DNA from: Okeania sp. SIO2B3
GTDB taxonomy: Bacteria; Cyanobacteriota; Cyanobacteriia; Cyanobacteriales; Microcoleaceae
DNA: 39,031 nucleotides
NCBI RefSeq assembly: GCF_010672525.1
Contig: NZ_JAAHGH010000014.1
Span: 85,111-124,141, forward strand
Direction: 5' to 3'
Shown: positions 17,930-26,122 of the stretch, piece by piece
Numbering within the stretch: position 1 is the first letter of the stretch
How the letters are laid out: each line of letters begins with the position of its first letter
The notes under the pieces: generated by a model
What the model saw: only the letters and a program-made list of their open reading frames with translations
What the model was told of the DNA's origin: nothing
The model's database searches: none
Position numbers and translations under genes: made by a program

Positions 17930-18865
17930 TTATTTATTACTTATTTTCGGTTGAATTATAGGTTTAAGTTGTTCGACTAATTCTTTTGAACGTATAACTC
18001 TTCCTTCTGGTTTGAGATGGTAGTGAGTATCAGCAAACAAATTAACGTCAGTCCACAAATTTAACTTTTCGTCAGTAATTAGAGGAGCAATTTTACCTAA
18101 CTCTTCAGCAGTTTTCTCCACATTCTTCACAGTTCTTTCATCTGTACTGCCATAAATTATAGGTAATGATATGACTAAACTTGCTTCTTTAGCTTCTAAC
18201 TCTTCTCTAAATTGCTTAATTCGTGCAATTGAATGAGGAGTCACGGGTTTCTTAACTGGCATTTCCCACCATTTACTTTTACGTTCCCATGTTTTAGTCG
18301 GATCTCCCCAGTCTGTAATAGGATCAGCATAGTAAGCTGGAACTTCTACTTGCTTAACTATATCTATAGTAGATTTTGTCAATTGTCTGAGACTAGGTAC
18401 GCCCAAACCAAAAGTATCTTGAGCAAACTGCTTGGGTGGTACTCCTCCTAACCGTGGTTTTCCGATAGCTACTCCAAAATAAGTAGAGCGATCGCCTAAT
18501 CCATCTTCATCTAATAACATTAAGTATTCAGGAATTATCAACACAATATCTCCTGGACGAACTTGCTCCAAAATAGTAGGAAAAATTACATTTAGACCCA
18601 AATTTCCATCCAAGCCAAAATTAAATACAGGTATGCCAAGTTCTTCTTCCATTAACTGAGAATTGACAGTATAGTGCGCTCCCGAACCACCAACAATTAT
18701 CAGTCTTTTTGACCCTTCCACCTCCGCTGCTAATGCCACCTTATTGTAGTACATTCCTCGTAACGGACCAATTAAACCACCATAATAAACATTGTAAAAG
18801 AAGCCAAGAGACCAAGCAAAACCAGCAATAACCAACCAAGGAATAATTTTTATTGGGTTCTTCAT
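17930..18865 (-). CDS. SGNH/GDSL-like (DltD/AlgJ-type) protein, membrane-anchored
   Basis: 311 aa. One N-terminal membrane segment (IIPWLVIAGFAWSLGFFYNVYY), so the domain is probably extracytoplasmic. The nucleophile-like block RLIIVGGSGAHYTV has Ser61, a later FNFGLDGNLGLN block supplies the glycine/asparagine elements, and FADTHYHLKPEG near the C-terminus has Asp279 with His281/His283 as a possible Asp-His pair. These proteins act as acyl- or acetyl-transferases or esterases on cell-surface polymers. It is divergently arranged with the FkbM methyltransferase at 19201, which fits a surface polysaccharide role (inference). The assignment comes from motif order, not overall identity. Confidence 0.6.
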   Translation of the reverse strand: MKNPIKIIPWLVIAGFAWSLGFFYNVYYGGLIGPLRGMYYNKVALAAEVEGSKRLIIVGGSGAHYTVNSQLMEEELGIPVFNFGLDGNLGLNVIFPTILEQVRPGDIVLIIPEYLMLLDEDGLGDRSTYFGVAIGKPRLGGVPPKQFAQDTFGLGVPSLRQLTKSTIDIVKQVEVPAYYADPITDWGDPTKTWERKSKWWEMPVKKPVTPHSIARIKQFREELEAKEASLVISLPIIYGSTDERTVKNVEKTAEELGKIAPLITDEKLNLWTDVNLFADTHYHLKPEGRVIRSKELVEQLKPIIQPKISNK

Positions 18866-19200
18866 AAAAATAAAAAATCAATCAATTTATCAAGTATATT
18901 CTGAGGGAAACAATTTCCCTAGTTTAGTGATCTAGTATAGCTAAATATATTACTTCTGTGCCATACCTAATATTTCATAAAGTTAAGAATTTTCACCAAT
19001 TATAAAATCTTTGAGAAAATTATCAGTCGTTTTAGATAAATGAAGAAAATTATTATGCTATGATGGTTACAATTCTACTCTTTTTTTATTCATCTAGGTC
19101 TTATCTCCATCGGTGAGTCCGGAGAGAAAGTAGTAACAAAAACGTTATCTTTCCCTTCAAATAGATTATTCAGTTTGTTTACTTAAGAGGAATACAAGTA
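18866..19200. promoter_or_regulatory. Divergent intergenic region
   Basis: 335 bp between two divergent genes; it must hold both promoters. A short GC-richer block TCCATCGGTGAGTCCGGAGAG (19107-19127) stands out in the AT-rich leader of the FkbM gene. I cannot assign a known RNA or operator to it. Confidence 0.35.
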
Positions 19201-20166
19201 ATGTTAAAAGAACCATTGTTAAAGACTAAGAATTTTTTGAGAAATGTGAGGAATTACCAGAAGATACCTAATTGGTATTGGGTAGATAAAATTCCTGAGT
19301 TAAATATGAGTTTTAATGATGTAGAAGTTGAGCGTGGTTCAGATAAATTATTTCTCAAACCCCTGGATATATATGTTGAAAAGGAAAAATATGATTTTCT
19401 ACTCGAAAGAAAAGCATTGAATCAAGCAAAATTTCTCAAGAAAAAATTAAATGCTAAGTTTACTATAGATAAAAATGATGAGTTGATTGTAGAGTTAGAA
19501 GGAATAAAAGTAAATGTTCAAACAGCAGAAGAGCTTTCTATTCTTTGGGAAATTTTTTGGTTAGGAATTTATACTTTTATTTATGACCGCCCCGTAGTTA
19601 TGCTAGATATTGGTATGAATGTAGGATTGGCTAGTCTATATTTTGCCAGTCAGGAAAATGTGAAATCAATCTGGGGTTATGAACCTTTCCAAGTTACCTA
19701 TGAACAAGCATTACATAATTTTGATTTAAACCCAGATATTTCCCAGAAAATCAAACCATTGAGTTATGGAGTTGCTGCTGAAGAAAAAAAAGTAACAGTT
19801 GAATTTGATTATGAATTAAGAGGAAGTATTGGATCTTCGGAAGATAGAACAAACAATAAGCAAAATAAATCTCTCCCGAAAGAAGAGCTGACTTTAAAAC
19901 CTATTAGTGAAGAGTTAAATTCAATAATTTCTCAGCATCCAGATATGGATATTGTTGCCAAGATTGACTGTGAAGGAGCTGAATATGAAATCTTTGATTC
20001 TTTAGTAGCAAAAGGGCAATTAAATCAGATTAAAGTAATTATGATGGAATGGCATAGTAAAGGACCAGATAAATTAGCTGAATATTTGCGTCAAGAAGGC
20101 TTTGCAATTTTTTCTCGTCTACCTCGTAGTAGTAATATTGGAGCAATATACGCTGTTAGAGCCTAA
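19201..20166 (+). CDS. FkbM family methyltransferase
   Basis: 321 aa. The SAM-binding motif VVMLDIGMNVGLASL is at 132-146, the acidic GYEPF at 159-163, and the FkbM hallmark AKIDCEGAEYEIF at 253-265, followed by IMMEWHSKG. FkbM proteins O-methylate sugars or polyketides; in cyanobacteria they are often found with glycan-synthesis genes. The ~120-residue N-terminal part includes a basic start and a coiled region. An AAGAGGAA ribosome binding site precedes the ATG. Confidence 0.85.
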   Translation: MLKEPLLKTKNFLRNVRNYQKIPNWYWVDKIPELNMSFNDVEVERGSDKLFLKPLDIYVEKEKYDFLLERKALNQAKFLKKKLNAKFTIDKNDELIVELEGIKVNVQTAEELSILWEIFWLGIYTFIYDRPVVMLDIGMNVGLASLYFASQENVKSIWGYEPFQVTYEQALHNFDLNPDISQKIKPLSYGVAAEEKKVTVEFDYELRGSIGSSEDRTNNKQNKSLPKEELTLKPISEELNSIISQHPDMDIVAKIDCEGAEYEIFDSLVAKGQLNQIKVIMMEWHSKGPDKLAEYLRQEGFAIFSRLPRSSNIGAIYAVRA

Positions 20167-20254
20167 TTTAGTCTTATGGAACAACTATCTATCATCTGTT
20201 TTGCTCTAATTGTGGAACATTTTTGCCTCGTGATTGGAACTCTGCAATATTAAT

Positions 20255-20352
20255 TAGGGTTTGCTGAAAAAGTCTTTTTAAGGAGTAGGGGAGTAGGGGA
20301 GTAGGGGAGTAGGGGAGTAAGGGAGTGGGGGAGTAAGGGAGTAGGGGAGTAA
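20255..20352 (+). mobile_element. Left-end fragment of family 1 element with GGGAGTA heptamers
   Basis: TA-GGGTTTGCTGAAAAAGTCTTTTT matches the left ends of copies A and C. It runs into about ten GGGAGTA-type heptamers (20280-20350) and then loses similarity; no right end found. Confidence 0.65.
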
Positions 20353-20646
20353 TTTTTTGCCCAACTCTTGCCCAAAATGCGTTCCATGTTTAACAGAGGT
20401 CTAATAGTTAAAGAAAAATACTCTGCTACCCATTTTCTTAGAGATTAACATAAAGGGGACTAAAGTTCCCCGTGTCGTCTTTTATCCAAGGGTTCAAACC
20501 GCTTGGTTTCCATACTCCCATCCTTCCTGGTAAAAACTTTGGCACTAAAGTAACACTTAATTAAAACTAGGTCAAGGAATATTTTTCTATAGATTTAGTA
20601 ACTATATAACAAGTAATCTTTTTACTGAATAAAATTACTCGCTAGA
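20353..20646. other. Spacer with a possible terminator
   Basis: AAGGGGACTAAAGTTCCCCGTG at 20454-20475 can form a hairpin and is followed by TCGTCTTTT; it could end the FkbM transcript. Nothing else recognised. Confidence 0.4.
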
Positions 20647-22332
20647 CTACCAGGTGACTCTATCGCTTAACTTCTCTAATATGTTAGGTCCAATTCCAGG
20701 CACCCGCTCTAGGTCAGCTAAAGATGTAAAAGGTTTATTTTGTCTAGCTTGAATAATCCGCTCTGCTAATTTTGGTCCAACACCAGGTAGTGTTTCCAAT
20801 TCTGTAATAGTAGCTGTATTTAGATTAATTTTAGTATGAGTATCTATTGTAGGATTTTGAGTTTCTGTTAATTGATAATTACATTCTTTTTGTTGTTTTT
20901 CTACTTTTTCAATCAGCCAGGATGGTATACCCAGGGTAGCTGTTTGATAAAGCCTTTGAAATTCACGGTCAAAATGAGCTACTACTGTGGAATTTTCAAT
21001 TATCAATAAAGTTTCATCGTTGTTTTTATTAGCTGCTTCAGTCCAATTATGAGAACCAGTTATGACAATCGAATTATCAATAATTCCGAATTTGTGATGC
21101 AGGCGATCGCCTGGGGGTAAATTTGGTACTCCTACTGTAAAAATTGGTTTTTCCCAAGTCCGATTATCTGCTTCATATTTACATTTATTAGCCAGGGCAA
21201 TACCCATCATATCTAATCCTTCACTATAATAACGATAAGCAAAATTCGGATCGATTAAACCTTGAATTAAAACTCCTTTTCGAGATTGATTTTCTAGAGT
21301 ATTAACTAATTGTTGTGATGAAAATACAAAGAGGGATAAATCAATAGATTTTTGTGCTAATTCTAATGTTTGATTAATTAAACCATTAGTACTTTGCTGC
21401 CAAGATTTAGTATTAGAAATAGGAGAAAACTTTACTGCCACTTTCGTATCTCCAATAAATATTTGCCTGACAGGTCTAAATGGTTTTTTCACGCCAAATT
21501 TACTATCCTGTTTTCCACCTGGTCCGTCTCCCCATAAGAGATTAAATTCTTCTGTGAATAGTTCAGCTAATTCAGAACTTTCTATTTTTAAAAGATTATT
21601 AGCATTTCCTCTACTCATAGATTCTGAAAAATCTCCATGAATACCGCTATTAGTAAAATTAGCTGAAGTAACAATAGTAGTTTGACCATCCACAACTATA
21701 AATTTGTGGTGCATAAGGCCACTACCCCTAGAACCATCAGCAGTATCATCAATCAAGGGAACCCCTGCATTAGTTAGCATCATCAGAGCATCACTGCTAT
21801 TAATTTCATCTTGACTAAGATAACCATCCATGTTATTATCAGTAATCTGAAAAAATTCTTTGTAGCGTTCGTTTTCCCGTTCAGATAGTTGAGTTACTTC
21901 AAGTTCAGTTAGACTTCCCCAAGAACGATTGTAGGTATTTTCAATAATTACTCGTACCTTTATCCCTGCTTGATAACGTTCGACCAAAGCTTGAGCAATA
22001 CCAGGTAAACGTAACTCTTGAACAGCCACATCTACACTAGAAGTAGCATTAGCAATAGTATCAATGATTATGTCCTCAAGATTATCTCCTAACCTAGTTT
22101 GTTGGCGAGCTGACTCAGTATAGGTTGAAGCTTGGGACTGATTAAAATAAGCTTCAATTAAGGGGTCTTGTGGTAACTGGGGAAGTTGAGGAACTAACTG
22201 CAGATTTATATTCTGACAAGCAGTGAGACTCAGGCCCAATAGTAAAATATAACCAAAGCGTAGTTGAGTAGAAAAAAATAGCACTGATTTGAGGAAAGCC
22301 AATAGCCTATGAGTTAGGGTGGGATAGTTCAC
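20647..22332 (-). CDS. Phospholipase D-like lipoprotein with EF-hand and ComEA-type helix-hairpin-helix tail
   Basis: 561 aa. A lipoprotein signal (GYILLLGLSLTAC) places the lipidated Cys at 39. Two PLD active-site motifs follow: H208-x-K210 with D215 and the TSANFTNSG block, then H412 (or H413)-K414 with D419 and GSHNWTEAANKN. Between them and near the first, residues 165-176 form an EF-hand loop (DNNMDGYLSQDE). Residues 502-560 are a tandem helix-hairpin-helix of the ComEA type (INLNTATITELETLPGVG ... LERVPGIGPNIL). Both HKD motifs are intact, so an active PLD-superfamily enzyme is likely, either phosphodiesterase or nuclease. The DNA-binding tail favours extracellular or periplasmic DNA as substrate (inference). 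Confidence 0.85.
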   Translation of the reverse strand: MNYPTLTHRLLAFLKSVLFFSTQLRFGYILLLGLSLTACQNINLQLVPQLPQLPQDPLIEAYFNQSQASTYTESARQQTRLGDNLEDIIIDTIANATSSVDVAVQELRLPGIAQALVERYQAGIKVRVIIENTYNRSWGSLTELEVTQLSERENERYKEFFQITDNNMDGYLSQDEINSSDALMMLTNAGVPLIDDTADGSRGSGLMHHKFIVVDGQTTIVTSANFTNSGIHGDFSESMSRGNANNLLKIESSELAELFTEEFNLLWGDGPGGKQDSKFGVKKPFRPVRQIFIGDTKVAVKFSPISNTKSWQQSTNGLINQTLELAQKSIDLSLFVFSSQQLVNTLENQSRKGVLIQGLIDPNFAYRYYSEGLDMMGIALANKCKYEADNRTWEKPIFTVGVPNLPPGDRLHHKFGIIDNSIVITGSHNWTEAANKNNDETLLIIENSTVVAHFDREFQRLYQTATLGIPSWLIEKVEKQQKECNYQLTETQNPTIDTHTKINLNTATITELETLPGVGPKLAERIIQARQNKPFTSLADLERVPGIGPNILEKLSDRVTW

Positions 22333-22571
22333 AAGGGTAGGTTTTTTACTTTCTGGTTGGACTAGACTTGGAGGACAAGGATGACTTGGGAGAAAAAAGC
22401 GTAGATATTATAAATTTGAATGTATTTCTGCTTACTTGTCCACTTTTCCGCATACCAAAATCTTAGCAAAAGTCCACCTGAAAGGGCTATGGTTTATAAA
22501 CATATTTCTTAAGATAAAACATAAATTAGACTGATTTTCCCAACTCAGAACATCCAAGTAAGAACCAGGAA
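22333..22571. other. Spacer
   Basis: No gene or repeat recognised. Confidence 0.4.
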
Positions 22572-23069
22572 TTAAAAAAAGCCTTCTATATAATCTTTCA
22601 CAGAATAACCAACTCTCACCCCTTTAAGAAAAACTCCCGAGCGCTCATAAACTTTTCCCATTCTCGTAGGAGTGTAGCGCCATTGAAAATTTTCATCTAA
22701 AGATTTAGCAAAATTCATAAAATCAGATTCAGAAATAAACTGAAAAACACCTTGTAACCAGTGAATACCTATTTCCAGCTCACCAGATTTTTTTGTACTT
22801 ACCACTCCATTCAACCCAACCATTTTTGGCGTTGCTGAATGGTAATGATTTTGAGACTAAGTATCAACGCAAAACATAAGTTTTTCAATTGTTATCTCCA
22901 GCTAATTACCATTACATTTCAGCAACGCCCCATTTTTAATATTCAATAATTTAGGTAATTTCTTCACAATTTGAGAAAAAGTTTCCGGGAAATTACTAAA
23001 ATAATTCCAATAAAAACTAAATCTATTAGGAACCATACAAATTTCTTGTTCCAAGTCTACTTTAAACAT
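22572..23069 (-). pseudogene. Hypothetical gene split by a miniature element
   Basis: The 5' part starts at an ATG at 23069 with a good AAGGAA site before it and reads MFKVDLEQEICMVPNRFSFY...LLNIKNG. The 3' part (22823-22572) reads SGELEIGIHWLQGVFQFISE...VGYSVKDYIEGFF. Between them is a 102-bp element at 22828-22929 flanked by an 8-bp duplication. Removing the element and one duplication joins the halves as NIKNG-WVEWSGKYKK, but one extra A in a run of seven (about 22790-22797) then shifts the frame, so the gene has at least two lesions. The original protein would have been ~125-130 aa. Family not recognised. Confidence 0.75.
22828..22929. mobile_element. 102-bp miniature element with 8-bp target duplication
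   Basis: Terminal inverted repeats GGCGTTGCTGAATGGTAAT and ATTACATTTCAGCAACGCC. Perfect 8-bp direct repeats CCATTTTT lie at 22820-22827 and 22930-22937. No coding capacity. It is inserted in the gene at 22572-23069. Confidence 0.9.
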
Positions 23070-23196
23070 CTATTTCCTTGTAGAGTAAAATTAGAGAAGC
23101 AACCATAAGTTTTTGTACTAGCACCGTAAAAATAAATAGGCATAATTAAAAGTCGTGCATTGTAATGGTATAGAGCATCTTGCTCCCGTTCTCATC

Positions 23197-23300
23197 TCAT
23201 GTCCGTTTAATAGCGCGATCAAAAACTTTCTTCTCCTCTTCCTTCTTTTTTCCTCCTGACTCCTGAGGACTGCCTGATTATAACGATTCAACCGGACATT
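23197..23300. mobile_element. Miniature inverted-repeat element, family 2 copy 2
   Basis: About 104 bp, ends TCATGTCCGTTTAATAGC and GATTCAACCGGACATTA. It contains GATCAAAAACTTTCTTCTCC and pyrimidine heptamers, as in the copy at 7021-7215 (inverted relative to it). Confidence 0.7.
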
Positions 23301-23308
23301 ATATTATA

Positions 23309-23353
23309 GCAGTCGAAGGAAAAGTTAGGACAGATCAAAAGCTTAAAACTCAG
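23309..23353 (+). repeat. 45-bp dispersed repeat, copy 2
   Basis: GCAGTCGAAGGAAAAGTTAG..., two mismatches to 17448-17492. It lies 9 bp beyond the miniature element. Confidence 0.85.
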
Positions 23354-23579
23354 ACACAGCAATATTTGTCCTTCTTCCTTCTTCCTTCTGCTACATATTG
23401 CAAATTGTCTAGCGTGCAAGTTATGAGAGCGTTTTCTGCGCTTTCTCAGTTACTAGGGGAACTCCGCCGATGAGTTTTCTGAACACACTCTTTAAAGGAT
23501 TGCTACTTCTAAAGCCCACCTATCGGGTTCTTCGCACTCCCCGTTCTCACGCGCCCACTGTGTTTAATAGTGTTACTAT

Positions 23580-23594
23580 TCCTCTCGTACTAAG
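23580..23594 (-). other. Block matching the 23S rRNA sarcin-ricin loop
   Basis: The minus strand reads CTTAGTACGAGAGGA, the near-universal sarcin-ricin loop sequence of 23S rRNA. Flanking TACT/AGTA can extend a stem. Sequence outside this block does not look like 23S rRNA. It lies ~120 bp downstream, in the same sense, of the tRNA array. Confidence 0.5.
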
Positions 23595-23711
23595 TATGTA
23601 AGCTCTAAATGTTGGGTCACGCTAGGAACAATTGCACGGGTTAGTTTTAAATAAAGTCAATGAAAATAACCTCCTTTTTTAGTTGTACATTTTGAACATT
23701 AATTTGTTCAA

Positions 23712-23783
23712 CGCCTCCACCAGGACTTGAACCTGAAACCTTACTTTAGAAGAGTGTTGCTCTATCCATTGAGCTATGGAAGC
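23712..23783 (-). tRNA. tRNA-Arg(UCU)-like
   Basis: 72 nt. Acceptor GCTTCCA/TGGAGGC pairs fully, with D arm GCTC/GAGC and T arm TCAGG-TTCAAGT-CCTGG. The anticodon loop CTTCTAA gives UCU. The anticodon stem ACACT/AGTAA has two mismatches, so it is slightly degenerate. No encoded CCA. Last of four genes in the array. Confidence 0.8.
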
Positions 23784-23787
23784 ATAA

Positions 23788-23859
23788 TACTCCTGACAAG
23801 ATTTGAACTTACAACTACTTGGTTGTAAGGTAAATGCTCTACCCTTGAGCTACAAGAAT
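23788..23859 (-). tRNA. tRNA-Val(UAC)-like
   Basis: 72 nt, 4 nt upstream of tRNA-Arg. Acceptor ATTCTTG/CAGGAGT pairs with G-U wobbles. D arm GCTC/GAGC, loop CTTACAA with anticodon UAC, T arm GTAAG-TTCAAAT-CTTGT. The anticodon stem TTTAC/CCAAG is poorly paired. Confidence 0.75.
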
Positions 23860-23864
23860 ATAAA

Positions 23865-23937
23865 AGCGAGTGGTGAGATTTGCACTCACTGATTTTTAGG
23901 GTATGAACCTGATAAGCCACTCTTGCTTCATCTCCGC
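23865..23937 (-). tRNA. tRNA-like with CAU anticodon (Met or Ile2), degenerate
   Basis: 73 nt, 5 nt upstream of the Val gene. D stem AAGC/GCTT, anticodon loop TTCATAC (CAU) on stem TCAGG/CCTAA with one mismatch, perfect T arm GTGAG-TGCAAAT-CTCAC. The T loop lacks the usual TTC start. Acceptor GCGGAGA/CACTCGC has only four of seven pairs. Confidence 0.55.
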
Positions 23938-23948
23938 GTGTCACCAAT

Positions 23949-24045
23949 ACCCCTGACTGGAATCGAAAACGTAGTTCCTCCCCAGGAGGCACCAGCAACA
24001 TCTAGATTCTAAGTCTAGCGCCTCTTCCTGTTGGGCTACAGGGGT
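23949..24045 (-). tRNA. tRNA-Leu(UAG)-like, class II, degenerate T arm
   Basis: About 97 nt. Perfect acceptor ACCCCTG/CAGGGGT, D arm, strong anticodon stem CTAGA-CTTAGAA-TCTAG (UAG) and a long variable arm (TGCCTCCTGGGGAGG). The 5' side of the T stem (ACGTT) does not pair with CCAGT, and the variable region is longer than usual. First gene of the array. Confidence 0.7.
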
Positions 24046-24156
24046 TAGGATGTGCAGAAAAATAATCATTATTTTGTCTAATTTTATTGATCTCTACTTA
24101 CAAATACTACTACCAATTATTGAACTTCTTTTCCCGATCGCTCATCATAAAATTTC

Positions 24157-24435
24157 TTACCTTTGACGGTGTACTTGTATCCTTTTATTTGAGTTTTGCT
24201 TGCTTACCCACAACAAAAATTTTTCCATTTGTGGTTCATGTTTCAGTTGTTCAACAGTGTTTAACTCTTTTGCTAAACGCTTGTTATCAAAGAAGGCATG
24301 AATTTGTCGATGACAGGCCGAACAAATATCAATAGTAGGACTTGGGTTAATTTTTTTGCGTTTGGTGTTTTGTTTGGGAATTAAGTGATGAACGGTTAAT
24401 TTTGCCATCTCCCTTTGACACAGTTCGCACTGCAT
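24157..24435 (-). CDS. HNH endonuclease
   Basis: 92 aa from the ATG at 24435 (MQCELCQRE), the position where family members start; the frame is open to 24504. Two zinc-binding CxxC pairs (CELC and CSAC) flank the HNH core HHLIPKQNTKRKK ... IDICSACHRQIHAFFDN. Proteins of this short type are frequent in cyanobacteria and are probably metal-dependent DNA nicking or cleaving enzymes. The stop is reached at 24157 after RIQVHRQR. It lies 78 bp downstream of the broken TnpB and in the same direction, so it might have travelled with it (inference). Confidence 0.85.
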   Translation of the reverse strand: MQCELCQREMAKLTVHHLIPKQNTKRKKINPSPTIDICSACHRQIHAFFDNKRLAKELNTVEQLKHEPQMEKFLLWVSKQNSNKRIQVHRQR

Positions 24436-24512
24436 AAAGGTGTGTTTTGATATTTTAAATTTCTGCTTCATAAAACCGATATAAAACGTCATAACAAGTG
24501 ACATTTTAATGT

Positions 24513-25657
24513 TTACTTCCTGCTTCTACTGAGGCCGTCGGCGGCTACTCATCCACAGGCATTGACGACCGAGCCGACCGCATCTCTCAAATTAATACTG
24601 GCGTTTAAATCTCTATCTATTGACAACCCACATTCTGGGCAATCATAAGTTCTCAGGTTTAATGGTATATCTTGAACATGACCACACCTACTGCAAGTTT
24701 TTGATGATGGAAAAAATCTATCAACTACTACTAGCTCAGAACCGTACCATTTGCACTTATATTCTAGCTGTCGCCTGAATTCATAAAATCACTATCTGCT
24801 AACTGATTTTCGCTAACTTATGATTGCGTAACATTCCGCTTACATTCAAATCTTCTATGACTACACTGCCGTGGTTTTTGGCTAAGTATGTTGTCAGTTT
24901 ATGAAGTGCGTCTTGACGGATGTTTGCTACTTTTCTATGCAATCTGGCTATCTTCCGTTGTGCTTTTTTCCTATTAGCAGAACCTAGCTTTTTATGACGA
25001 TTTAAGTATTGCAGTCGGGATAACTTGGCTTCAAATTTCTGATAGGCTTTCACACTTTCAAATACTTTCCCGTCACTTAATGTAGCCAAAGTTTTCACAC
25101 CTAAATCTACACCTACTATATCAGTTTTTTTAGGTGTAGTAGGAGGATAAAACTCAAAGCCACAACTGAGATACCAATCACCTGCTTGTCTACTAATTGT
25201 TATTTTTTTAGTTGTTGCCTCAATGGGTTCATAGGTTTTGACAATACCAATAAATGGTAATTTGTGGCTCCATCCGTTTAGTTCTATTGGTTTTCCACTG
25301 GTTTTCTATTGTGAAAGAATCAGACCTACCTTTCTTCTTAAATCTTGGATATTTACCTAACCCTTGAAAAAACCTCTTAAATGCTTCACCTAAGTTTATG
25401 TTTGCGCAGCATTCCGTAGGAAAAGCATATTGATAGACCCTAGAGGACAAGTTTTTCATCCAGGGATTCATAGGTTTTGTGTGATTGGTAAAAACTTCTC
25501 TAATTATACGAGCATTGGGTTTATAACCATTTTTATAAGCGGCATTCCACAAGCTTAAACCCCAGTTATAACACCATCTGGTATAACCCGCGTGTTGAGC
25601 CATCAGGGTTTTCTGTTTGTTATTGAGTTTGAGCTTTGTACGAATTGACTTGTACAT
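24513..25657 (-). pseudogene. IS200/IS605 family TnpB (OrfB), broken
   Basis: The N-terminal frame from 25657 reads MYKSIRTKLKLNNKQKTLMAQHAGYTRWCYNWGL, up to ~25229. The middle frame has RuvC-I VGVDLGVKTLATLSDG and RuvC-II VVIEDLNV (24799-25130). The C-terminal frame has FYEFRRQLEYKCKWYGSE, a zinc ribbon CSRCG...CPECG and RuvC-III DRDLNASINL, ending at 24513. At least two frameshifts separate these parts, near 25230 and 24800. At 25401-25429 a dispersed palindromic repeat inserts seven residues (PTECCAN) in frame. No tnpA nearby. Confidence 0.9.
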
Positions 25658-25777
25658 ATTTATAGCCCTTTTTTAAATTGACGACTGTATTTTTTCAGGC
25701 CAGAGAGAACTATCAAATGATACTGTGTTATGACGTAAATTGTCAACTAAGTCAAAACTCTATTATTTTATCTAACA

Positions 25778-25869
25778 TAGGACTTCGCAGCTCAACGTAT
25801 TTCCGTCCGAAGCGACCCATAGGGAAGCAATCTCAAGTTCTAGTTTTTCGTACCTCATGCGTAAGTCCT
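25778..25869. mobile_element. Short inverted-repeat element (TAGGACTT...GTAAGTCCT)
   Basis: About 92 bp with ends TAGGACTTCGCA and TGCGTAAGTCCTG. A better preserved relative lies at 27122-27210. Confidence 0.6.
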
Positions 25870-26122
25870 GTCACATTTTCTCCTCCTTTTTCTACGGAAA
25901 ATTTGATATTGGGAAATTTGTAACATGGGATTATGCGATCAGCAATCTTCCCAAAATCATCACTACCTTATGCTACAATACAAGGTTCGATTTTCCTGAT
26001 TTAGAGACATTTTATTGGCATAGCTAAATAATACATAATGTAATATATTTTTGTCAAGGGGGTAGAGAAAAATTTTTGGTAGTCCTTTGAAGAAAGTGAA
26101 TGAGACCGCCTTTCACCTAAAC
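25870..26122. other. Spacer
   Basis: No gene recognised. Confidence 0.4.

Noticed and set aside
19100-19135. GGTGAGTCCGGAGAGAAAG suggested a small ribozyme or riboswitch core
   Set aside because: No flanking stems matching a hammerhead or other known class could be built by eye.
23774-24001. 75-aa frame on the minus strand
   Set aside because: It lies across the tRNA-like genes, which explain the sequence better.
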